The notes beneath the pieces are model-generated. The model was given only the letters and a program-made list of their open reading frames with translations. It had not been told where the DNA came from and did not search any database. From NCBI RefSeq assembly GCF_014203605.1, contig NZ_JACHJJ010000032.1, positions 1 to 64,000 of the forward strand: DNA of 64,000 nucleotides. The letters are read 5' to 3'. Position numbers and translations under genes: made by a program. Positions 23,282 to 31,266 of this stretch are shown piece by piece (position 1 is the stretch's first letter; each line of letters starts with the position of its first letter). Source of the stretch: Thiemannella venezuelensis (GTDB lineage Bacteria > Actinomycetota > Actinomycetes > Streptosporangiales > Streptosporangiaceae).

Positions 23282-24279
23282 GCATCGGTTCCCCCGCTCG
23301 CACCGGCGCCTCGGAGACCGCGCCCCAGGCGCCCGACCGCAGGTGGAGGCTGCCGGACATGCGTATCCCGCACTCCGGCCTGATCCTCATGCTGATCCTG
23401 GTCGTCGCGCTCGCCAGTTTCCAGACCGACTCCTTCCTCACGACGACGAACCTGCTCAACGTGCTGCGGCAGGTCAGCGCGGGCGCCGTCATCGCGGCCG
23501 GGCTGACCTTGCTCATGACGGCCGGAGGCATGGACTTCTCCATGGGGAGCGTCGTCGCCGTCACCACAGCCGTCGCGGCGCAGCTCATCGCGCACGACCA
23601 GCCCGTATGGCTGGCGATCGTCGTCTCCATGGCCGTCGCCACGGTGCTCGGTCTCGTGAACGGTCTGGTCGTGACCTTCACCAAGGTGGCGCCCTTCGTC
23701 GTCACGCTGGCGACCGCGACGCTGCTCGACGGAGTGTTCCTCGTCATCCTGGAAGGCCTCAGCGTCTCGGTCGGGGCCGAACTGTCCGAACTCGGCAACG
23801 GCACCACGCTGGGCGTGCCCAACCTCCTCGTCGTGGCGGTCATCGTGCTGGCGGCCACCGCCTTCGTCATGCGGTACACCGTGTTCGGGCGTGACGCCTT
23901 CGCCATCGGCGGCAACGAGGACGTCGCCCGGCTCAGCGGGATCAACGTCGTACGGGCCAAACTGGTCCTGTACGGCCTCGCCGGCGCGCTGTCCGGCCTC
24001 GCCGGGATCATGCTGTTGTCGCGCCTGGCGGGCAGCAGCCCGGGCACGGCCGGGCTGCCCATGCAGCTGACCGCGGTCGCCGCGGTCGTCATCGGCGGCA
24101 CCTCGCTGCACGGAGGCCGCGGGACCGTCGTCGGCACGACCCTGGGCGTCCTGCTCCTCGGCGTCGTCGCCAACGTGCTCAACCTGCTCCAGATCTCCAG
24201 CTACTACCACCTGATCTCCGTCGGCGCCGTCCTGCTGATCGCGGCCGTCGCGAACCAGCTGCACAACCGCCGAAAGTGA
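23278..24279 (+). CDS. Ribose-type ABC importer permease (RbsC-like)
   Basis: A 333-residue membrane protein with about ten helices and family motifs 'TAGGMDFSMGSVVAVTTAVAA', 'FAIGGNEDVARLSGINV' and 'VVIGGTSLHGGRGTVVGTTLG'. The GTG at 23278 overlaps the ATPase stop (GTGA) and has GGGAGGAG before it. It pairs with the ATPase upstream and the binding protein 34 bases downstream. Confidence 0.88.
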   Translation: MSIGSPARTGASETAPQAPDRRWRLPDMRIPHSGLILMLILVVALASFQTDSFLTTTNLLNVLRQVSAGAVIAAGLTLLMTAGGMDFSMGSVVAVTTAVAAQLIAHDQPVWLAIVVSMAVATVLGLVNGLVVTFTKVAPFVVTLATATLLDGVFLVILEGLSVSVGAELSELGNGTTLGVPNLLVVAVIVLAATAFVMRYTVFGRDAFAIGGNEDVARLSGINVVRAKLVLYGLAGALSGLAGIMLLSRLAGSSPGTAGLPMQLTAVAAVVIGGTSLHGGRGTVVGTTLGVLLLGVVANVLNLLQISSYYHLISVGAVLLIAAVANQLHNRRK

Positions 24280-24313
24280 TCGTTTCCTCATATCCGAGAA
24301 AGGCCGCATCCCC

Positions 24314-25270
24314 ATGCGCCCATCCGTCCGCCGTTCCCTCGGCGTCCTCACCGCGGCAGTGAGCTCCGCGGCCCTGCTGACCGCCTGCGGCTCCGGCTCC
24401 GAAAGCGCCGCGGGCGGCGACTCCTCCATCACGCTCGGCTTCGTCAACGGGGCCAACACGGAGTTCCACACCTGCCTGCAGCGGGCCATCGCCAGCGAGG
24501 CCAAGGCCAGCGGCGTGGAAGTGCTCACCGCCAACTCCAACCAGAATCCAGGCACGGAGCTGTCCAACATCGAGGACATGATCTCCCGCCAGGTCGACGC
24601 GCTCATCGTGCAGACCGTCAACGTCGACGCCCTGGAGGGAGACATCGCCAAGGCGAAGAGCGCCAACATCCCGATCTTCCTGACGTCCGTGGTCGCCAAG
24701 GACACCACCGACATCCTCGGGGCGGTCGTCGTGGACCTCCCGGGGGAGGGGAAGCTGAACTCCGACTGGGTGGCCGAGGACGCCGCCGGGGCGCAGGTGA
24801 AGGCCGGCGTGATCGCGGGTGCTCCGGGCGCCGCCTCCGACCTGCTCATCAAGGGATTCACCGACGCCCTGCCCGCCAACGTCACGGTCGTGGCGAACCA
24901 GCCGGGCATGTTCAACCGCACGAAAGCGCAGGAGGTGGCCGAGAACATGATCCAGGCCCACCCCGACCTGAACTACCTGTTCGTCGCCAACGAGGAGATG
25001 GCCTTCGGCGCGCTGAACGCCTTCCAGGCCGCGAACGCGTCCGTCAAGATCGTCACGATGAACGGCACGGACGCGGGCCTCGTGGCCATCAAGGAGGGGA
25101 AGTTCTCCGCCACCGTCGCCAACTCCCCCACGACGACGGGCACGATGGCGGTGAGGAACACCCTCGCGCTGCTCAAGGGCGAGAAGATCGAGAAGATCGC
25201 GCAGAGCCCGATCAAGCTGATCACCAAGGAGAACGCGGGTGAAGCGCCCGCTTATTGCCTGGAGTCCTGA
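24314..25270 (+). CDS. Ribose-type ABC binding lipoprotein
   Basis: A 318-residue Peripla_BP_4 family binding protein. The signal ends in lipobox 'LLTAC'. The body shows 'SITLGFVNGANTEFHTCLQRAIASEAKASGVEV', 'DMISRQVDALIVQTVNVDALEGDIAKAKSANIPIF' and the closing 'KIVTMNGTDAGLVAIKEGKFSATVANSP' in family order. GAAAGG lies before the ATG. It is the last gene of the importer unit. Confidence 0.87.
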   Translation: MRPSVRRSLGVLTAAVSSAALLTACGSGSESAAGGDSSITLGFVNGANTEFHTCLQRAIASEAKASGVEVLTANSNQNPGTELSNIEDMISRQVDALIVQTVNVDALEGDIAKAKSANIPIFLTSVVAKDTTDILGAVVVDLPGEGKLNSDWVAEDAAGAQVKAGVIAGAPGAASDLLIKGFTDALPANVTVVANQPGMFNRTKAQEVAENMIQAHPDLNYLFVANEEMAFGALNAFQAANASVKIVTMNGTDAGLVAIKEGKFSATVANSPTTTGTMAVRNTLALLKGEKIEKIAQSPIKLITKENAGEAPAYCLES

Positions 25271-25353
25271 CCAGGTACCGTGATTCGGGGATAAGTGCAG
25301 AAAAAAATCTATTTTTAGGACATCCCCTCTATCACCCCCGCGCCGGAGGAACC
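25271..25353. promoter_or_regulatory. AT-rich leader before the LysR gene
   Basis: A short AT-rich island in GC-rich DNA: seven A residues followed by TCTATTTTTAGG, flanked by GGGGAT (25287-25292) and ATCCCC (25322-25327). The flanks could pair as a terminator stem for the importer unit, or the AT-rich core may be the promoter of the LysR gene. Confidence 0.4.
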
Positions 25354-26265
25354 ATGGATCGCCTTCTCATCATGCGCAGCTTCGTCACGGTCGCGAAGGT
25401 CGGCAGCTTCAGCGGAGCGGCCAAGCTGCTGGGAACCTCGGGCTCGCTCATCTCCCGCCATGTGGCGGATCTCGAAAAGCAGGTCGGTGTCCGGCTGGTC
25501 AACCGCACCGCCCGATCCGTCAGCCTGACCGAGCCCGGCATCCGCTACAGCCGGTTCGCCCAGCGGATCCTGGACGAGATCGACGCGGAGGACGAGGGCA
25601 TCGCGGAGCTCCACGACCGTCCGGAGGGGCCGCTGTCCATCATCTGCCCCAAGTGGATCGGGAGCCTCGACCTCGGTGACGCCATCGCCGCGTTCTCCGT
25701 CGCGCACCCGAAGATCACGGTTCGGTTCGAGCTCGGCGGCATGTCGGACCGGACGTACGACTTCCTGGACAGCGGGTTCGACGTCGCCTTCCACACCCGT
25801 GACCTCCGGGACTCCAGTGTGAGGTTGAAGAAGATCGCCTCGCTGCCGTTCGTCCTGTGCGCCGCGGAGTCGTACATCAAGGATCACGGAGCCCTGCGGA
25901 CGCCCAACGACCTCGCGGCCCACGACTGCCTTGTCCACGTCAACGACCCGGTGTGGCGGATCGGCCACGGCCATGCGAGCACGCTGCACAAGATACGCAA
26001 CGTCGTCTTCCAGTCGAACTCGTATCTCGCGCTGCAGAAGGCCGCCGTGCACGGGCGGGGCATCGCCCTGCTGCCCCAGCGGCCGGCCTACGACGACCTC
26101 ATGAGCGGAGCCCTGCGCGTTCTCCTGCCCGAGTTGGCCGTGCCGGACAGGCCCCTGTACGCGATCTACGGGCCGGCCCAGAGCACGCCGCGCAAGGTCA
26201 AGGTCTTTCTGGACTTCCTGACCACCTGGTTCGCGGGCAACCCCATACCCGCGTTCGAACAGTAA
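25354..26265 (+). CDS. LysR-family transcriptional regulator
   Basis: A 303-residue LTTR. The N-terminal winged helix is 'MRSFVTVAKVGSFSGAAKLLGTSGSLISRHVADLEKQVGVRLVNRTARSVSLTEPG', followed by the PBP2-type effector domain ('PLSIICPKWIGSLDLGDAIAAF', 'AAVHGRGIALLPQRPA'), close to the CrgA-like branch. The ATG at 25354 has GGAGGA upstream. It is transcribed in the same direction as, and immediately before, the extradiol dioxygenase operon, so it likely controls that operon. The palindrome at 26291-26309 lies directly after it. Confidence 0.88.
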   Translation: MDRLLIMRSFVTVAKVGSFSGAAKLLGTSGSLISRHVADLEKQVGVRLVNRTARSVSLTEPGIRYSRFAQRILDEIDAEDEGIAELHDRPEGPLSIICPKWIGSLDLGDAIAAFSVAHPKITVRFELGGMSDRTYDFLDSGFDVAFHTRDLRDSSVRLKKIASLPFVLCAAESYIKDHGALRTPNDLAAHDCLVHVNDPVWRIGHGHASTLHKIRNVVFQSNSYLALQKAAVHGRGIALLPQRPAYDDLMSGALRVLLPELAVPDRPLYAIYGPAQSTPRKVKVFLDFLTTWFAGNPIPAFEQ

Positions 26266-26290
26266 AAGAGCAGTCGCGACCTATCGCTAC

Positions 26291-26309
26291 GCGCAACTAA
26301 CGGTTGAGC
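26291..26309. promoter_or_regulatory. Operator-like dyad GCGCAAC-N5-GTTGAGC
   Basis: GCGCAAC-TAACG-GTTGAGC matches the palindromes at 3258-3276 and 42515-42533 with one arm mismatch. It lies 21 bases before the candidate -35 box of the dioxygenase operon, a typical activator position. Confidence 0.55.
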
Positions 26310-26329
26310 TATTCGCGGTGCTCAGGGCG

Positions 26330-26359
26330 TTGATTGCCGAGTTGCCGGGTTTCTAGGAT
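26330..26359 (+). promoter_or_regulatory. Candidate promoter of dioxygenase operon
   Basis: TTGATT (26330-26335) and TAGGAT (26354-26359) with an 18-base spacer, about 50 bases before the proposed start codon. Read by eye. Confidence 0.4.
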
Positions 26360-26412
26360 CGATGCGTGCCGGTGGCCCCTCACAACTGGCACCTGCAGGA
26401 AAGGTGACGGCG

Positions 26413-27336
26413 GTGGGAATCCAGCGCATCGAGTCAGTTACTTATAGTGTTGAAGATCTTTCGGAGAGTGTTCGATTCTTTGAGGACTTCGGACTCACGC
26501 TCGTCGAACGCGACAGCACCCGGGCCGTCTTCGAGACCCTCGCCAAGCAGACCCTCCACCTCGACACTGAGCCCGACCCGGCGCTGCCGCCGCCGGTGGA
26601 GCCGGGGCCCACGATCCGCGAGGTCGTCTGGGGCGTCGACACCCCGGCCGAGCTGGAGCGGCTCGTCGCCGCGGTCGCGGCCGACCGTCCGGTGCGGCGC
26701 ACGGACGACGGGGTCTGCCACAGCGTGGACGAGACGGGCTTCGGGCTCGGGCTGACGCTGGCGCGGCAGGACGGCTTCGAACCGGCCGAGCCGCGCATCG
26801 GCAACACCGCCGGGCACGTCAGGCGCTGGAACGAGTCGGTGACGTCCGTCGGGCGGGTCCGGCCGATCCGGATGTGCCACGTCGCGCTCAACATCCGCAA
26901 GGAGGGACGCGAGGAGGCGACGGCCTTCTACGTCGACCGCCTAGGTTTCACCCCCACCGACATCGTCAAGCCGATGGGCGTGTTCATGCAGTGCGAGGGC
27001 GACGACGACCAGCACAACCTCCTGCTCTGCCACCGACCCGACCGGGCCGGGGTCAACCACACCTCCTTCGAGGTGCCCGGCTTCGACGACGTCATCGAGG
27101 GCGGCAACCACATGATCAGTCAGGGGTGGCGGGAGGCCAGGCGCCTGGGACGGCACACCGTCGGGTCCAACGTCTTCCGGTTCATCCACGCGCCGTGCGG
27201 CGGCCGCGTGGAGTACGCCGCCGACATGGACCGGGTGGACGCCTCCTACGGCACCCGCGTCCACGAGACCACCCCGCCCCACCACATCTGGACCCTGCGC
27301 AGTTCGCGGGATGCGCCGGACGGCGCAGAGTCCTGA
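26413..27336 (+). CDS. Two-domain extradiol ring-cleavage dioxygenase
   Basis: A 307-residue type I extradiol dioxygenase (two VOC repeats). The catalytic C-terminal repeat keeps the iron ligands: His156 ('MCHVALNI'), His216 ('GVNHTSFEV') and Glu268 ('GRVEYAADMD'), in the spacing of 2,3-dihydroxybiphenyl/catechol 2,3-dioxygenases. It should open a catechol-type ring to a hydroxymuconic semialdehyde-like product. The start is GTG at 26413 because AGGAAAGG sits about eight bases upstream; earlier starts lack a site. Codons for residues 8-24 are strikingly A/T-ending, unlike the rest. It heads a seven-gene operon. Confidence 0.83.
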   Translation: MGIQRIESVTYSVEDLSESVRFFEDFGLTLVERDSTRAVFETLAKQTLHLDTEPDPALPPPVEPGPTIREVVWGVDTPAELERLVAAVAADRPVRRTDDGVCHSVDETGFGLGLTLARQDGFEPAEPRIGNTAGHVRRWNESVTSVGRVRPIRMCHVALNIRKEGREEATAFYVDRLGFTPTDIVKPMGVFMQCEGDDDQHNLLLCHRPDRAGVNHTSFEVPGFDDVIEGGNHMISQGWREARRLGRHTVGSNVFRFIHAPCGGRVEYAADMDRVDASYGTRVHETTPPHHIWTLRSSRDAPDGAES

Positions 27337-27352
27337 CCGAGAGAGGGCAGCC

Positions 27353-28801
27353 ATGACCACAGACTTCAGCTATCCCCACATCCAGATGTACATCGCCGGC
27401 CAGTGGTGCGCCGGCGGCGACGGGCAGAGCGCCCAGGTGCTGAACCCGGCCACCGAGGAGGTGATCGGGCAGGTTCCCCTGGCCACGATCGCCGACCTCG
27501 ACCGCGCCGTCGAGGCCGCCGTGGCGGGCTTCGAGGTGTGGCGGGCGACGCCGGTCGCGCAACGTACCGCGATCCTGCGCGACGCCGCGGACCGGCTGAG
27601 CGCCAGGAGCGCGCAGGTGGCCCGGGTGATGACCACCGAGCAGGGCAAGCCGCTGGCCGAGGCGCGCGGCGAGGTGCTGCGCGTGGCCGACGCCCTGCGC
27701 TGGGACGCCGACGACGCCCGCCGCGCCTACGGACGGATCATCCCGTCGGCCCCCGGTACGCTGCTGTCGGTCCGCCGCGAGCCGATCGGGCCGGTCGCCG
27801 CCTTCACCCCGTGGAACTTCCCCGCGGGCTCACCCATGCGCAAGATCGCCGCCGCGCTCTCGGCCGGCTGCTCTATCGTCATCAAGGGCTCGGAGGAGAC
27901 GCCCGGCACGGTCTGCGAGCTCGTCCGCTGCTTCGCGGAGGCCGGAGTACCGGCCGGGGTGCTCAACCTGGTGTTCGGCGAACCCGCCAAGGTCTCCGCG
28001 CACCTGATCTCCTCGCCCGCCACGCGGCTGGTCGCCTTCACCGGTTCGGTCCCCGTGGGCAAGCTGCTCGCCTCGGCCGCTGGCGCGGCGATGAAGCCGT
28101 CCATCATGGAGCTGGGCGGACACGCACCGGTGATCGTCTGCGAGGACGCCGACCCGGTCGTCGCGGCCCGCCGCGCCGCGGCGGCCAAGTTCGCCAACGC
28201 GGGGCAGGTGTGCACCTCGCCGAGCCGTTTCCTGGTGCACGAGAGCGTGTACGAGGAGTTCACCGCGGCGTTCGTCGAGGCGGCCGGCGCGCTCGTCGTC
28301 GGCGACGGACGCGAGGACGGCGTGACGATGGGGCCGCTCGCCAACGAGCGGCGGCTGGTGGCGATGGAGGAACTGGTGGCGGACGCCGCCGCCCGCGGCG
28401 CCAAGATCCGCTGCGGCGGGGAGCGGCTGGACCGGCCGGGGTACTTCTTCCCGCCGACCGTGCTCACGGACGTTCCGGCGGATGCGCGGATCATGTCCGA
28501 GGAGCCGTTCGGCCCGATCGCCCCGATCGTGCCGTTCACCGAGCTGGATGAGGCGCTGCGCGTCGCCAACTCGCTGCCGTACGGCCTGGCGGCCTACGGC
28601 TTCACCCGGTCGTCGGCGACCGCCGAGCGGCTGGTGCGGGGCTTCGAGGCGGGGATCCTGTCCATCAACCACTGCGGCGGCTCCGTGCACGAGGCGCCGT
28701 CCGGCGGCGTCAAGTCCAGCGGCTACGGCCGTGAGGGCGGCCCCGAGGGGCTGGACGCCTACCTTGTCACCAAGCGCGTCTCCCACATCCTCGAGGACTG
28801 A
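27353..28801 (+). CDS. Aldehyde dehydrogenase family protein
   Basis: A 482-residue NAD(P)-dependent aldehyde dehydrogenase with all catalytic residues: Asn155 ('FTPWNFPAG'), Glu253 ('MELGGHAP') and Cys287 ('GQVCTSP'). After an extradiol dioxygenase it most likely oxidises the ring-fission semialdehyde (inference); the sequence is close to succinate-semialdehyde-type enzymes. The ATG at 27353 follows GAGAGGG, 16 bases after the dioxygenase stop. Confidence 0.87.
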   Translation: MTTDFSYPHIQMYIAGQWCAGGDGQSAQVLNPATEEVIGQVPLATIADLDRAVEAAVAGFEVWRATPVAQRTAILRDAADRLSARSAQVARVMTTEQGKPLAEARGEVLRVADALRWDADDARRAYGRIIPSAPGTLLSVRREPIGPVAAFTPWNFPAGSPMRKIAAALSAGCSIVIKGSEETPGTVCELVRCFAEAGVPAGVLNLVFGEPAKVSAHLISSPATRLVAFTGSVPVGKLLASAAGAAMKPSIMELGGHAPVIVCEDADPVVAARRAAAAKFANAGQVCTSPSRFLVHESVYEEFTAAFVEAAGALVVGDGREDGVTMGPLANERRLVAMEELVADAAARGAKIRCGGERLDRPGYFFPPTVLTDVPADARIMSEEPFGPIAPIVPFTELDEALRVANSLPYGLAAYGFTRSSATAERLVRGFEAGILSINHCGGSVHEAPSGGVKSSGYGREGGPEGLDAYLVTKRVSHILED

Positions 28802-28808
28802 TCCGGCG

Positions 28809-29585
28809 ATGAGAATCTGCCGCGTCGCGATCGACGGGCGCCCGTCCTGGGGCCGCGTCGACGAGGACGTCATCCACCTGCTGCACGGATCACCCTTGGA
28901 CGGCGAGCACACCCCCACGGGCGCGACCGTACCCCTGACGGGGGCCGTGTTCCTGCCGCCCGTCGTGCCGCCGGTGTTCTACGCCGTCGGCCTGAACTAC
29001 AAGCGCCACGCCGCGCACGCGCTGTCCACCGGCTACGCGAGCGCGGTCCCGGACCGGCCCGAGGTCGGCTACCGGGCCAACAACGCCCTGACCGGCCACG
29101 GCGCGCCCATCGTGAAGCCCGCCGGGGTCGAGGGGCGGTTCGAGGCCGAGGGCGAGGTGGTCGCCGTCATCGGCCGCCCCCTGCGCCGCGCGAGCTACGC
29201 CGAAGCCCAGGAGTCGATCTTCGGCTGGACGATCGGCAACGACGTCAGCGCCCGGGCCTGGCAGCACCGGGACCGCTCCTTCTGGCGTAGCAAGAACAGC
29301 GACACCTTCAAGCCGATGGGCCCGTGGATCGAGACGGACGTCGATCCGCTGGCCCAGACGACCACCGTGCGGGTCAACAGCGACGTGCGCGCCGAGTTCC
29401 CCACCGGCGACATGATCTTCGACCCGTACGAGTACATCGTCGAGACCACCAAGTACATCACGATGAACCCCGGTGACGTCCTCTGGATGGGCGCCGACAG
29501 CCTCTGCCAGCTGGAACCGGGGGACACCGTCGACATCGAGATCAGCGGGATCGGCGTCCTGTCGAACCCCGTCCACGCAGAGTAA
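28809..29585 (+). CDS. Fumarylacetoacetate hydrolase family protein
   Basis: A 258-residue FAH-fold enzyme. Metal ligands are in 'GRFEAEGEVVAVIG' (Glu-x-Glu) and 'GNDVSARAWQ' (Asp); 'SDTFKPMGPWI' and 'NPGDVLWMGADSLCQLEPGD' complete the signature. The family includes fumarylpyruvate hydrolase, 2-oxo-hept-3-ene-dioate hydratase and oxalocrotonate decarboxylase, all plausible after a meta-cleavage step. The ATG at 28809 is eight bases after the dehydrogenase stop. Confidence 0.83.
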   Translation: MRICRVAIDGRPSWGRVDEDVIHLLHGSPLDGEHTPTGATVPLTGAVFLPPVVPPVFYAVGLNYKRHAAHALSTGYASAVPDRPEVGYRANNALTGHGAPIVKPAGVEGRFEAEGEVVAVIGRPLRRASYAEAQESIFGWTIGNDVSARAWQHRDRSFWRSKNSDTFKPMGPWIETDVDPLAQTTTVRVNSDVRAEFPTGDMIFDPYEYIVETTKYITMNPGDVLWMGADSLCQLEPGDTVDIEISGIGVLSNPVHAE

Positions 29586-29612
29586 CGATCCCCCAGCAGA
29601 AAGGGAGAGTCG

Positions 29613-29984
29613 ATGAGCAACCGGCCCCGCTACATCCACCACGTGAACTTCCCGACCACCGACCCCGACCGGACCGCGGAATGGTACGGCAAGGTCTTCG
29701 GCCTCAAGCGGATCCAGCCCAAGAGCAACACCCGGGTCGTGCTGATGACGCGCGGCAACTTCGACCTGCACTTCACCCCGGTGGAGGAGATGGACCGGAT
29801 GGCGCCGTACCACTTCGCGATCGAGGTGGACGACTGGGACGGCTTCCTCGCCCACCTCAAGGAACTGGGCATCCGGCACACCCGGCCGATCGAGCGCCCG
29901 GAGAACCAGTCGAAGTTCTGCTACATCCACGACCCCGACCACACCATGATCGAGCTCGTCTACCACGGCAACCGCCCCTCCTGA
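29613..29984 (+). CDS. Single-domain VOC family protein
   Basis: A 123-residue vicinal-oxygen-chelate protein ('YIHHVNFPTTDPDRTAEWYGKVFGLKRIQ', 'YHFAIEVDDWDGFLAHL', 'FCYIHDPDHTMIELVYHG'). His and Glu at the usual metal positions are kept. Possible roles are glyoxalase-like isomerase, one-domain dioxygenase or ligand-binding. AAAGGGAGAG precedes the ATG. Confidence 0.8.
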   Translation: MSNRPRYIHHVNFPTTDPDRTAEWYGKVFGLKRIQPKSNTRVVLMTRGNFDLHFTPVEEMDRMAPYHFAIEVDDWDGFLAHLKELGIRHTRPIERPENQSKFCYIHDPDHTMIELVYHGNRPS

Positions 29985-30016
29985 GCACGGGCCGGAAGAA
30001 CACCTAGGAGGCACAC

Positions 30017-30805
30017 ATGGGCGTCGCCAAGTCTGAGGACGGCACATCCATCTACTACGAGCGCCACGGGTCCGGCCCGGCGGTCCTGTTCATCCACGGC
30101 TCGGGCGGCCACCACGCCGCCTGGTGGCAGCAGGTCGCGGCGCTGCGTGACCGCTACACCGTGGTCACGGTCGACCTGCGCGGCTTCGGCAACTCCGACT
30201 CGTCCATGCCGGAGTTCGACGGGCAGGACTTCCCCGGTGACGTCCTGGCGGTCCTGGACCAGGAGGACCTGACCGATGTGCTGCTGGTGGGCCAGTCCAT
30301 CGGTTCGGTGGCCGCGCTGCGGGCGGGCCTGAGCCGTCCCGACCGCGTCAGCGGGGTCGCGCTGGGCCACTCCATGGGCGGCATCGACCACCCGGAGCTG
30401 AGCGAGCTGGTGGCCGCCGACCGGGCCGAGGCCGTCAAGCTCCCGGTCATCGACCGGTTGCTGAGCAAGGGGTTCCAGACCGGCGAGCCGGCGCGCACGT
30501 TCCTGTTCCAGCAGATGGGCACGTTCAACGTGGCCAAGATGGCCGACCTGCGCAACCTGTCGACGGGCGGCCCGAGCATCGAGGAGGTCGTCGCCTCCCC
30601 GGTGGTCGTGACCTTCCTCGCGGGCGAGAACGACGCGGTGCTGCGGGTCTCCACCGTCCGGCGCGCGCACGAGCTCGTCGAGGGCTCGCGCCTGGAGATC
30701 GTCCCGAACGCCCCGCACTCCATGTACTGGGAGATGCCGGAGCAGTACAACGCCGCCATCGTCCGCATCCGTGAGGACCTGACCCAGCGAAAGGCCCAGG
30801 CATGA
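30017..30805 (+). CDS. Alpha/beta hydrolase
   Basis: A 262-residue alpha/beta hydrolase with oxyanion motif 'FIHGSGGHHAAWW', nucleophile elbow 'VGQSIGS' (Ser in G-Q-S-I-G), acid in 'LAGENDAVLRV' and final His in 'VPNAPHSMYWE'. In meta-cleavage pathways such enzymes hydrolyse ring-fission C-C bonds; an esterase or lactonase role is also possible. It overlaps the next gene by an ATGA. CTAGGAGG lies before the ATG. Confidence 0.84.
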   Translation: MGVAKSEDGTSIYYERHGSGPAVLFIHGSGGHHAAWWQQVAALRDRYTVVTVDLRGFGNSDSSMPEFDGQDFPGDVLAVLDQEDLTDVLLVGQSIGSVAALRAGLSRPDRVSGVALGHSMGGIDHPELSELVAADRAEAVKLPVIDRLLSKGFQTGEPARTFLFQQMGTFNVAKMADLRNLSTGGPSIEEVVASPVVVTFLAGENDAVLRVSTVRRAHELVEGSRLEIVPNAPHSMYWEMPEQYNAAIVRIREDLTQRKAQA

Positions 30806-31266
30806 AACTCACATTGGCAGAGGCCGAGCAGATCGTCGACGCCGCGATGAAGGGCGGCCAGAGCATCGGCAAGGCCTTCAGCATCGCCGTGGTCGACGCC
30901 GGAGGCTTCCCGCTGCTGGTCAAGCGCTCGGACGGCGCTCGGCCGCTGACCCCCAGCATCGCGCTCGCCAAGGCCTACACCGCGGCGGTGATGGAACGGC
31001 CCACCCGCATGCTGCACGACTGGGCCAACAGCAACCCCGGGTTCTTCGCCCAGCTTTCCACGATGGGGACCCACCCCATCGTCGCGACCGAGGGCGGCGT
31101 CACCATCAAGCGCGACGGCGAGATCCTCGGCGGGCTCGGCATCTCCGGCGGCACCGCCGCCGAGGACCAGCAGGTCTGCGACGAGGTGCTGGGCGCGCTC
31201 GGCTACCAGCTGGAGTTCCCGGCGTGGGCCGGCGCCAAGCAGGCGGGGGAGGCGAACCGTGGCTGA
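30802..31266 (+). CDS. GlcG/HbpS-type (DUF336) protein
   Basis: A 154-residue heme-binding GlcG/HbpS family protein ('AEQIVDAAMKGGQSIGKAFSIAVVDAGGFPLLVKR', 'IALAKAYTAAVM', 'GGVTIKRDGEILGGLGISGGTAAEDQQVCDEVL'). It has no signal peptide, unlike secreted HbpS. Such proteins often sit in catabolic operons, where their role is unclear. The ATG overlaps the hydrolase stop. Confidence 0.83.
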   Translation: MKLTLAEAEQIVDAAMKGGQSIGKAFSIAVVDAGGFPLLVKRSDGARPLTPSIALAKAYTAAVMERPTRMLHDWANSNPGFFAQLSTMGTHPIVATEGGVTIKRDGEILGGLGISGGTAAEDQQVCDEVLGALGYQLEFPAWAGAKQAGEANRG

